A stretch of DNA of 5,857 bases. Origin: Acidobacteriaceae bacterium (GTDB taxonomy: Bacteria; Acidobacteriota; Terriglobia; Terriglobales; SbA1). The position numbers and the translations under genes were made by a program. This document shows positions 1 to 5,857 of this stretch, piece after piece. The notes beneath the pieces are model-generated. The model saw only the letters and a program-made list of their open reading frames with translations, ran no database searches and was not told the DNA's origin. The DNA lies in NCBI GenBank assembly GCA_019237515.1, contig JAFAGX010000201.1, positions 1 through 5,857 of the forward strand, read 5' to 3'. Position 1 is the stretch's first letter; each line of letters opens with the position of its first letter.

Positions 1-59
1 TCCATCGTAAGATGGTGCCCGAACTGGCAGTACGCGAGTCCACCCGCACCCTGCTCTGA
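1..59 (+). CDS. C-terminal end of a probable LacI/GalR-family transcriptional regulator (partial)
   Basis: An open frame enters from the left edge (first full codon at base 3) and ends at TGA 57-59, giving HRKMVPELAVRESTRTLL. The stretch P-E-L-x-V-R-E-S-T resembles the end of the periplasmic-binding-protein-like domain of LacI/GalR regulators, which commonly finish with a strand like 'lp.eLvvReST' and a short polar tail. Such proteins bind a sugar or similar ligand and release or bind palindromic operators. Two further points support the call: a LacI-style palindrome lies about 70 bp downstream, and the next gene is an outer-membrane receptor of a class often paired with LacI regulators. Only 18 residues are visible, so an unrelated protein or a chance open frame remains possible. 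The DNA-binding domain lies outside the window. Confidence 0.55.
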   Translation, partial: HRKMVPELAVRESTRTLL

Positions 60-76
60 GGTGAGTTACGGGCCTA

Positions 77-106
77 TGCAGATCGCTGTGCAGTATTTTT
101 CTTCTT
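77..106 (+). terminator. Possible weak intrinsic terminator after the regulator gene
   Basis: A short imperfect hairpin (77-81 with 86-90, loop ATCG, two of five pairs being G-U) lies 17 bases after the upstream stop codon. A T-rich run follows at 94-106 (TATTTTTCTTCTT). An alternative fold pairs TGCA 77-80 with TGCA 89-92. Both stems are weak and the T-run starts a few bases late, so this is only a candidate for ending the upstream transcript. Confidence 0.2.
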
Positions 107-134
107 GACTAGCATCCCCGACTTACAGCACTAT
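105..134 (+). promoter_or_regulatory. Candidate sigma-70-like promoter for the TonB-dependent receptor
   Basis: TTGACT (105-110) matches the -35 consensus at five of six bases. With an 18-base spacer, CACTAT (129-134) could serve as a poor -10 element (three of six matches). TTTAAT at 143-148 is a better -10 match (five of six) but has no good -35 at the usual distance. Either choice places the start within or just past the palindrome at 131-150, where a bound repressor would block transcription. The leader would be roughly 105-125 bases. This rests on consensus matching only. Confidence 0.3.
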
Positions 135-150
135 TCATACGTTTTAATAG
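131..150. promoter_or_regulatory. LacI-type operator-like palindrome
   Basis: The 20 bases read CTATTnAnACGTnTnAATAG. Eight of ten mirrored positions are complementary around an axis between 140 and 141, and the mismatches are at 138/143 and 136/145. The central CpG inside ACGT is the usual form for LacI/GalR-family sites, because the hinge helices of the dimer insert at a central CG step (PurR sites are a well-known example). The site overlaps the candidate -10 region of the receptor gene and lies 71 bases downstream of the stop of a probable LacI-family gene. Regulator and target are not proven; both are inferred from symmetry and position. Confidence 0.45.
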
Positions 151-248
151 CGGCATTTCTCGTGTTTTTCTGCGCAACCCGGTAAATCGCCGACAAGAGC
201 GCGACCGCTGAATTCTCGGGGTGAGATTTCAGCTGATTCCTTTCCCTG

Positions 249-255
249 AAGGGAG
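249..255 (+). promoter_or_regulatory. Ribosome binding site that sets the receptor start at 263
   Basis: AAGGGAG lies seven bases before ATG 263. It supports that start over the upstream in-frame GTG at 221, which has no clear purine-rich site and would put 14 polar or mixed residues before the signal peptide. The site is also the right arm of a small inverted repeat with TTCCC at 242-246. Confidence 0.75.
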
Positions 256-262
256 TAATGAG

Positions 263-325
263 ATGAAATCCCGTCTGGCATGCATTGCTCTACTTGCGTT
301 CGCCTTCCCTTTAACTCTGTGGGCG
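263..325 (+). other. Sec signal peptide of the TonB-dependent receptor
   Basis: The first 21 residues show a basic n-region (MKSR), a hydrophobic core (LACIALLAFAFPLTL) and a plausible signal peptidase I site after LWA, leaving a mature N-terminus QDTASITG. C7 is too close to the N-terminus and lacks the preceding hydrophobic stretch to be a lipoprotein cysteine. A cleaved signal peptide is expected for an outer-membrane barrel. Confidence 0.85.
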
Positions 326-3300
326 CAGGATACGGCTTCGATTACCGGTGCAATCACTGACCCGTCCGGGGCGGCCATACCGAATGCACAGGTGACGCTC
401 ACGAGTACCGAAAAGGGTATCAAGCACAGCGTCGCGAGCAATGCTAGCGGAGATTATCTGTTCTCGGCACTTCCTATCGGTTTATACGATCTGTCAGTTT
501 CCGCACCGGGATTTAAGAAATACCAGGCCAGCGGCATCGTCTTGCGCGTGGCCCAGAAAGCTCGTGTGGACGTTGCTATGCAGGTGGGCGCCGAAACTAC
601 CGAGGTCACAGTTCAAGGAACAAGCGTGGCTCAGGTGGAAACTCAGTCTTCAGATCTGGGCGGCACCGTTACTGGAAAAGAAATCACGCAACTGGAGTTG
701 AACGGGCGCAACTTTACGCAACTGGCGACGCTTGTTCCTGGTGTCACCAATCAGAGCGGCCAGGACGAAGCCCAGGTAGGTGTCAACGGCAATGTCGCAT
801 TTAGCGTGAACGGCGGCCGCACCGAATACAACAACTGGGAACTCGATGGCGGCGACAACATGGATAACGGCAGCAATACAAGCCTGAACGTTTATCCCAG
901 CATCGATGCCATCGCAGAGTTCAAAGTCCTTACTTCCAACTACGGCGCGCAATATGGACGCAACGGTTCTGGAACGGTGGAAGTGGAAACCAAGTCGGGG
1001 ACGAGCCAGTTCCACGGGGATCTGTATGAATTTGTCCGCAATGACGCGTTTAATGCCAAAGAGCAGTTTCAGAGCACCGTTCCCGCATACAAGAAAAACG
1101 ATTTTGGCTACACCATAGGCGGGCCGATTTATATTCCGGGTGTTTACAACACTAACAAGCAGAAGACGTTCTTTTTCTGGTCGCAGGAGTGGCGACGTGA
1201 CCGAGTACCGAGCCCATTTCCGGTGACAAATGTTCCCACGGCGGCGGAGCGCGCAGGAAATTTCAGCGATCTGTGCCCGGGGTCGGATTGCCCGAAGGAT
1301 CCTACGACCGGTCTGGCGTTCCCCAATAATCAGGTTCCGGTGAACCCTAACGATCCCACAATTCAGGCGCTGGAAGCGGAAATCCCCCTGCCCAATGGGG
1401 GCGGGCACGCGTGGACGGCATCTCCGACATTGCCAACCAACTGGCGCGAAGAACTGTTCCGCATCGATCACAACTTCACCAATAATGTTCGAGGGATGTT
1501 CCGGTACATCCATGATTCCTGGAGCCAGATTTATCCGACGCCGCTATGGACGAGTGGAACCAGCTTTCCAACCATTGAGACGAACTTTATCGGGCCGGGC
1601 GTCGGAATGGTGGCGCGGCTGAGCGCTACGGCCTCGCCGACGCTCTTGAATGAATTTGTGGCGAGCTACACGACGGATCACATTACGTTGAACCCCATTG
1701 GTGCATGGAAACGTCCTGCTGGCATGACACTGGGATTGTTTCCCAACAATGCGGGAAAGGTTCCGGGCATCGGGTTGAATGGCGGAATTTTTAGCGGGAT
1801 TTCGGAGGACGTCGGATATCTCCCGAACGGACCGCTGAATTCGAATCCGACTTATACGCTGCGTGATAACGTAACCAAGATTGTGGGCCCGCACAACCTG
1901 CAATTCGGTGGGTACTTTGTCGCGGCAGAGAAAAACGAGATCCCGCAACCTTCGTATTCAACCAACGGCTTTTTGACCTACGACGTGAGCTCCGCGGTTT
2001 CCACCGGCAATGCCTTTGCGGACCTTCTTTTAGGCGATGTCGCTCAGTTCACTCAACAGAAAGCGGCCATCAAGACATATAACCGATACAAGATTTTCGA
2101 GCCGTATTTTCAGGATGACTGGCACGTTTCAAAAAAGTTGACCTTGAATCTCGGCCTGCGGGTCAGCCTGTTCGGAACGATTTTCGAAAAGAATCATTTG
2201 GTGTGGAACTTCGATCCCAACCATTACATTACGGGCGCCAGCAGCATTGACACGAATCCAGCTGATCCGAATTTCGGATTAGTAGTTGGGAATCCGTTCA
2301 ACGGATGGGTGGACTGCGGCGTAACACCGGGCGTTCCCCGGGGATGCATGCAGGGTCACCTGTTCAATCCGGCGCCTCGGCTAGGGTTTGCTTATGATCC
2401 GTTTGGAAATGGAAAATGGGCGATCCGGGGAGGTTACGGAATCTTCTTCGAACACACCAACCAGGGTGAGGCGAATGCCGGCGTGCTCGAACAGTTCGCG
2501 CCTGCCACCCAGACCGTGAACATCTTCAATATCGTTGGTTACAACAACATTGTGCCGCAACCGGCTGGCGCAACCAGCCCACTAACATTTACCTCGATTC
2601 CAAACAAGGTCCATTGGCCATACATTCAGCAGTGGCATTTGGACGTTCAGCATGACGTCGCGAAAAATACAGTGGCCACGATCTCGTATGTGGGCAGCAA
2701 GGGTACGCACCTCACTCGCGAATATGACCTGAACCAGATCACGCCGGTGCCGGCGAGCCTGAATCCCTACCTGTCAACGAATTCACCCATCGGTCCGACT
2801 GATTGCGACGCGTCCAATTTCACTGGAGTTGGAACTTACCAGGTGACTGGGGTCGCCAATGGAAAACCGATCAGCGGAAAACCCGCGGAGAACCTGTCTG
2901 TCGCCTGCGGCAACGATCCCAGCCCGTATCGGCCGTTTGTTGGGATCGGCAGCATTACGCGAAAAGACGCAACAGCCTCCTCGATTTACCATGCTTTGCA
3001 AGTTGGATTGCGGCACAACATTGGCGGCCTGCAATTGAGCGCTGCCTACACCTACAGTCACTCCATTGATGATGGGTCGGATTGGAGCGACGTGAGTCTG
3101 ATCAATACGTACAATCTCAACGCATTCCGTGCGAGTTCAAACTTCGATCAACGGCACGTCTTCACTTTCAGCTATGTATATGACCTGCCGTTCTTCAAGA
3201 AGCCCGGATTAGCTAACAACATTGCCGGCGGATGGGAATGGTCGGGAATTACAACGATTCAAACGGGAACCCCATTCAGTGTTTACAACGGGGGTGGCGG

Positions 3301-3814
3301 ATTCACGCCGGGCGATAATGCCGGGGTTGGAAATGAGGTGGCTACCAATGGAGCATCGTGGCCTGACAAAATCAGCGATCCATCCAAGGGCGTTCCGAGC
3401 AATGCCGGAACTGGCGCTGGTCCGTACTTCTATAATCCGGCAGCATTTGCAGCGCCGGTGGGCCTCACGTTTGGGGATGCGGGCAGAAACATCTTAGTGA
3501 ATCCGCGACGTACGAATTTTGACATGGCGCTGCTGAAGCATTTCAAAGTCACGGAGAGCAAATACTTCGAATTTCGTGCCGAGGCGTTCAATGTCTTCAA
3601 TCACACAGAATGGGCGTGGCTGGGGGGAGATAGTGGGTCAGCCGCGAGTAATACGCCGTTTGGCAGCGCCACGAATAGCGCTGTGTGCTATAGCGGCGCG
3701 AACCTGTCCGCCGACAACACGCCCAATTCACCGTGCGCCGGGAATCTCTTGCTGCAAGCGAATGCGGTGCACAATGCCAGAATTCTGCAATTGGCGTTGA
3801 AGTTTATTTTCTAG
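263..3814 (+). CDS. TonB-dependent receptor, Oar-like, with N-terminal carboxypeptidase-regulatory domain
   Basis: Outer-membrane beta-barrel of 1183 residues, expected to import a large ligand (often glycans, peptides or metal chelates in this family) using TonB-ExbBD energy. From the N-terminus: signal peptide (about 1-21); a carboxypeptidase-regulatory-like beta-sandwich (about 23-115, SITGAITDPSGAAIPNAQV and GDYLFSALPIGLYDLSV); a plug (about 120-246, with LNGRNFTQLATLVPGV, LDGGDN and TVEVETKSGTSQFHG); then a barrel of about 930 residues. Late-barrel hallmarks include PYIQQWHLDVQ, YVGSKGTHLT, YTYSHSIDDGS, QTGTPFSV and FEFRAEAFNVFNHTEW. The last strand, ILQLALKFIF, ends in Phe, as the BAM machinery prefers. 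I see no clear TonB box near the mature N-terminus, which is common for this subfamily. The mature chain has eight cysteines in four local pairs. The ATG at 263 is chosen for its strong Shine-Dalgarno and the signal peptide; an in-frame GTG at 221 is less likely. The substrate cannot be read from sequence; the neighbouring LacI-like tail suggests a carbohydrate. The frame is intact. Confidence 0.95.
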   Translation: MKSRLACIALLAFAFPLTLWAQDTASITGAITDPSGAAIPNAQVTLTSTEKGIKHSVASNASGDYLFSALPIGLYDLSVSAPGFKKYQASGIVLRVAQKARVDVAMQVGAETTEVTVQGTSVAQVETQSSDLGGTVTGKEITQLELNGRNFTQLATLVPGVTNQSGQDEAQVGVNGNVAFSVNGGRTEYNNWELDGGDNMDNGSNTSLNVYPSIDAIAEFKVLTSNYGAQYGRNGSGTVEVETKSGTSQFHGDLYEFVRNDAFNAKEQFQSTVPAYKKNDFGYTIGGPIYIPGVYNTNKQKTFFFWSQEWRRDRVPSPFPVTNVPTAAERAGNFSDLCPGSDCPKDPTTGLAFPNNQVPVNPNDPTIQALEAEIPLPNGGGHAWTASPTLPTNWREELFRIDHNFTNNVRGMFRYIHDSWSQIYPTPLWTSGTSFPTIETNFIGPGVGMVARLSATASPTLLNEFVASYTTDHITLNPIGAWKRPAGMTLGLFPNNAGKVPGIGLNGGIFSGISEDVGYLPNGPLNSNPTYTLRDNVTKIVGPHNLQFGGYFVAAEKNEIPQPSYSTNGFLTYDVSSAVSTGNAFADLLLGDVAQFTQQKAAIKTYNRYKIFEPYFQDDWHVSKKLTLNLGLRVSLFGTIFEKNHLVWNFDPNHYITGASSIDTNPADPNFGLVVGNPFNGWVDCGVTPGVPRGCMQGHLFNPAPRLGFAYDPFGNGKWAIRGGYGIFFEHTNQGEANAGVLEQFAPATQTVNIFNIVGYNNIVPQPAGATSPLTFTSIPNKVHWPYIQQWHLDVQHDVAKNTVATISYVGSKGTHLTREYDLNQITPVPASLNPYLSTNSPIGPTDCDASNFTGVGTYQVTGVANGKPISGKPAENLSVACGNDPSPYRPFVGIGSITRKDATASSIYHALQVGLRHNIGGLQLSAAYTYSHSIDDGSDWSDVSLINTYNLNAFRASSNFDQRHVFTFSYVYDLPFFKKPGLANNIAGGWEWSGITTIQTGTPFSVYNGGGGFTPGDNAGVGNEVATNGASWPDKISDPSKGVPSNAGTGAGPYFYNPAAFAAPVGLTFGDAGRNILVNPRRTNFDMALLKHFKVTESKYFEFRAEAFNVFNHTEWAWLGGDSGSAASNTPFGSATNSAVCYSGANLSADNTPNSPCAGNLLLQANAVHNARILQLALKFIF

Positions 3815-3830
3815 GCGAGACAGCGTTGGA
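3815..3830. other. 16-base gap between convergent genes, no terminator visible
   Basis: Only GCGAGACAGCGTTGGA separates the receptor's TAG from the minus-strand permease's TAG. A weak GGAC/GTCC stem (3828-3831 with 3838-3841) spans the permease stop, but no T-run follows on either strand. Transcription from each side must end inside the opposing coding region or by a Rho-like mechanism. Confidence 0.8.
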
Positions 3831-4943
3831 CTACAGCGTCCGCTTGAACAGAGGCGTAGCTATCGCCAGGGTGAGTGCCGCGAAGATAGACAGATAGATC
3901 ATGTCGGGCACGATCGCGCCTAAGCCGGTTTCTTTCAGAAGCAGCGACTTGAAACCGTGCACCGCATAAGTGAACGGATCAGCGACGGCGATTGCACGCA
4001 GCCATTTTGGAAACGCCTGCACGGGATAAATCGAGCCGCTCGGAAAAAACAGCAGCGTATTCAAGATTCCGAAAATCGCACGTGGAACCAGCGGATCTTC
4101 GATGCGGACCATGAGCAGGAACATGAACGTGTTAAAAGCAATCGAGGTCAACACAATCATGATCAGTAGACCCACGATGATGTCGGGATGAAAGATCGTG
4201 CCGACACCCGCCAGGAGAGAACCGATAATCGTAATAATAACCCCGGTCAGCACCGCCTTGATTGCACCTGCGCCATTCAGGCCGAAAACCAGTTCGGTTT
4301 TCTTTATGGGCGTGACCAGATATCCTTCGTGTACGCCGCGAGCCTTGTCGTCGATATAGAGCATTCCTCCACCGATCATCACAGAAACGAACATCGCCAA
4401 GGTGATCGAGCCCGGTAACAGATATTTCATGTATTCGATGTACGGGTAGAGCTCCACGATTTGTAGAACGCTTTGCCGCAGGATGCGGGGCGTCACCGTG
4501 GGCTGATTCAAGGCATTGGTGATGCTGGTGAGTTCGTCTTCAAGGGTTGAACTCATGAAGTTGTCGGTGTTGTCGACGACCAAAGCAATGCGTGGCTGGT
4601 CTTGTTCGTAGACTCGACGCGAATATTGCGGCGGAATGATAACCGCGCCCTGAATTTTGCCATTGCGAACGTCTTCCATCGCGGTTTTGGGGTCGCGATA
4701 ATAAACTGGCTCGAAAGTTCGCATGTTGGCGCGGACCGAATCGAAAGCCTCGCGAATCTTCAGCGCCTGCGTGCCGCCGTCCTGATCGACTAATCCAAGT
4801 TTGGCGTCGCGAATTTTGCCTCCGAACGCATTCCCCAGCACAATGAGCTGAACCAAGGGAAAAATCATGGAGGCCATCATGAGCGCCGGGGAGCGGAAAA
4901 ACTTGCGCATTTCGCGTTCGATAATCGCCATTATGTGATTCAT
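3831..4943 (-). CDS. ABC-2 type transporter permease (YhhJ/YbhR/DrrB-like exporter subunit)
   Basis: Inner-membrane subunit of 370 residues that forms the path of an ABC-2 exporter with the ATPase encoded just upstream. A short cytoplasmic N-terminus (IIEREMRKFFRSPALM) leads into a first membrane segment (about 20-39). A large soluble extracytoplasmic region follows (about 42-168, with KLGLVDQDGG and the hydrophobic strands GAVIIPPQYSRRV and RIALVVDNTD). Five more segments lie at about 174-197, 224-247, 253-279, 288-308 and 346-365. Family hallmarks are the cytoplasmic coupling stretch RGVHEGYLVTPIKKTELVFG (202-221) and FPSGSIYPVQAFPKWL with DPFTYAVHG near the end. The long loop after the first segment places it with the ABC2_membrane_3 type (YhhJ, YbhR) rather than the short DrrB type. 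The start ATG overlaps the ATPase stop as ATGA, implying translational coupling; a second in-frame ATG at 4931 is possible. Substrate is unknown; drugs, lipids or other hydrophobic compounds are typical. The frame is intact. Confidence 0.93.
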   Translation of the reverse strand: MNHIMAIIEREMRKFFRSPALMMASMIFPLVQLIVLGNAFGGKIRDAKLGLVDQDGGTQALKIREAFDSVRANMRTFEPVYYRDPKTAMEDVRNGKIQGAVIIPPQYSRRVYEQDQPRIALVVDNTDNFMSSTLEDELTSITNALNQPTVTPRILRQSVLQIVELYPYIEYMKYLLPGSITLAMFVSVMIGGGMLYIDDKARGVHEGYLVTPIKKTELVFGLNGAGAIKAVLTGVIITIIGSLLAGVGTIFHPDIIVGLLIMIVLTSIAFNTFMFLLMVRIEDPLVPRAIFGILNTLLFFPSGSIYPVQAFPKWLRAIAVADPFTYAVHGFKSLLLKETGLGAIVPDMIYLSIFAALTLAIATPLFKRTL

Positions 4944-5857
4944 GGTTGCAATCCTGGCCTTTGTGGCATGACGAAGGCGTACGCCTTTTGTAGTTCATCA
5001 CGCAATTGACGTCCGGTGTAGTGAACGAAAACGTCGTCCAGAGTTGTGTTCTGCACCGAAAGCGACTTCAAGGGGACGCCAGACTTCACCGCGGCTTCCA
5101 CCAATTCGGTCGTGGTTTGGGATCCATTGCTGCTTAGCACGCGGAACATGCCTGCGGATTCGCTCTGGACCGAAGTTACAGCAGTCAGACCCTTAAGACG
5201 ATCTTCCCAGTTCGCAGGCGGGTTCTGAAATTGAACTTCGATGACGTTCGATCCTGGCACACTGGCCTTAAGCGCGGCGGGGCTATCGAGGGCGACAAGC
5301 TTGCCGTGATCAACAATGGCCACGCGATCGCAGAGCCGGTCGGCTTCGTCCATGTAGTGAGTCGTGATAAGAACGGTGAGCTTGCGATGCGCCTTGATGT
5401 TGGTCAACATCTCCCAAACGGCGACACGGGAAACCGGATCAAGGCCGGTGGTCGGCTCATCGAGAAAAAAGATTTGCGGGCTGTGGACCAAGCCGCGCGC
5501 GATTTCAAGACGCCGGCGCATTCCACCCGACAGGGTTTTGGTCTGAGCATGGCGCCATTTCGTGAGATCCACCAGCTCGAGCAATTCGTCAATCGAGGCT
5601 TTGCGCTTCTTGGCGGGAACGTCGTACAGCTTCGCGTAGATGTTCAGATTCTCTTCGATGGTAAGGTCCAGATCGCTGGTGAGGGCCTGGGGAATGACTC
5701 CGATGACGCGCCGTGCCGCATCGGGATCTTTTTGGACGTCATGGCCCGCGATGCGAGCGGTCCCGGCAGTGATTGGGATGAGCGTGGTCATCATGCGGAT
5801 CAAGGTTGATTTACCGGCGCCGTTCGGCCCCAGTAATCCGAAAATCTCGCCATCTTT
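4940..5857 (-). CDS. ABC transporter ATP-binding protein, DrrA/NatA-like (N-terminus cut by window edge)
   Basis: Cytoplasmic ATPase that powers the adjacent ABC-2 permease; 305 residues are visible, starting at KDGEIFGLLG, so probably only about 25-30 N-terminal residues are missing. All catalytic motifs are present, in visible-residue numbering: Walker A GPNGAGKST (10-18), Q-loop glutamine 57 (IPQ), signature LSGGM (109-113), Walker B IFFLDEP with D133 and E134, D-loop GLDP (138-141) and H-loop H167 (TTHYMDEAD). After the nucleotide-binding domain comes a C-terminal domain of about 100 residues ending in the DrrA-type stretch TTLDDVFVHYTGRQLRDE (271-288), plus a 17-residue tail. The frame is open to the window edge; internal starts such as the TTG at 5803 would remove Walker A and are not real. 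Its TGA overlaps the permease ATG by four bases, so the two are co-transcribed. DrrA/NatA relatives export drugs, sodium or lipids; the substrate here cannot be told. Confidence 0.95.
   Translation of the reverse strand, partial: KDGEIFGLLGPNGAGKSTLIRMMTTLIPITAGTARIAGHDVQKDPDAARRVIGVIPQALTSDLDLTIEENLNIYAKLYDVPAKKRKASIDELLELVDLTKWRHAQTKTLSGGMRRRLEIARGLVHSPQIFFLDEPTTGLDPVSRVAVWEMLTNIKAHRKLTVLITTHYMDEADRLCDRVAIVDHGKLVALDSPAALKASVPGSNVIEVQFQNPPANWEDRLKGLTAVTSVQSESAGMFRVLSSNGSQTTTELVEAAVKSGVPLKSLSVQNTTLDDVFVHYTGRQLRDELQKAYAFVMPQRPGLQP
4952..4955 (-). promoter_or_regulatory. Ribosome binding site of the permease, inside the ATPase gene
   Basis: On the minus strand AGGA lies eight bases before ATG 4943, within the last codons of the ATPase gene. 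With the ATGA overlap it supports initiation at 4943 by ribosomes finishing or re-initiating after the ATPase. Confidence 0.5.

Noticed and set aside
221..262. Upstream GTG start giving a 14-residue N-terminal extension of the receptor
   Set aside because: It has no good ribosome binding site, would place mixed polar residues before a textbook signal peptide, and ATG 263 has AAGGGAG at ideal spacing.
258..266. ATG AGA TGA mini-frame (258-266) overlapping the receptor start
   Set aside because: It is two codons long, sits only two bases from the AAGGGAG site (too close for efficient initiation), and is probably a chance by-product of the leader sequence.
650..1513. 287-codon open frame on the minus strand within the receptor gene
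   Set aside because: It lies wholly antisense to a clearly real gene, its translation shows no recognisable domain, and long antisense frames are expected in GC-rich coding DNA.
3820..3843. ACAGCGT direct repeat (3820-3826 and 3833-3839) and GGAC/GTCC stem across the permease stop
   Set aside because: The repeat is seven bases and the stem four pairs, with no T-run; both are within chance expectation and do not make a terminator or insertion scar.
5231..5809. 192-codon open frame on the plus strand opposite the ATPase gene
   Set aside because: It is a shadow of a gene with every ABC ATPase motif intact; its own translation resembles no family I know.
3831..5857. ABC exporter and TonB-dependent receptor acting as one import or export system
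   Set aside because: The genes are on opposite strands and convergent, the ABC pair is of an export class, and nothing in the sequence links their function.

Overview
The window looks like chromosomal DNA of a Gram-negative, most likely a member of the Acidobacteriota. The main reason is a giant Oar-like TonB-dependent outer-membrane protein (an N-terminal carboxypeptidase-regulatory domain, then a plug, then a very long barrel), a family greatly expanded in that phylum. Its barrel carries phrases I associate with acidobacterial paralogues (PYIQQWHLDVQ, YVGSKGTHLTREYD, YTYSHSIDDGS, FEFRAEAFNVFNHTEW). Moderate GC, long antisense shadow frames and purine-rich ribosome binding sites fit. The assignment rests on family recognition, not on a search.

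Layout. Bases 1-59 hold the last 18 codons of a plus-strand gene whose tail (VPELAVRESTR) resembles the C-terminus of LacI/GalR regulators. Bases 60-262 are a non-coding gap with a possible weak terminator, a possible sigma-70-like promoter and, overlapping that promoter, a 20-bp imperfect palindrome with a central ACGT (131-150) that has the form of a LacI-family operator. Bases 263-3814 are one large plus-strand gene for the TonB-dependent receptor, with a signal peptide and a strong Shine-Dalgarno. After 16 non-coding bases, the minus strand carries two genes of one operon: an ABC-2 type permease (4943 down to 3831) and, upstream of it, its ATPase (from beyond 5857 down to 4940). These two overlap by four bases in an ATGA junction. 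The ATPase lacks its first residues because the window ends, but its Walker A motif is complete.

How the genes may work together. The LacI-type regulator, the operator-like palindrome and the receptor make a plausible local circuit in which the regulator senses a sugar or related ligand and controls an outer-membrane receptor for it. The ABC pair is of the DrrA/NatA plus ABC-2 (YhhJ/YbhR-like) exporter class. It is transcribed convergently, so it is probably functionally separate. I see no mobile element, CRISPR array, RNA gene or clearly undescribed system. The most interesting signal is the operator-like palindrome between the regulator tail and the receptor.
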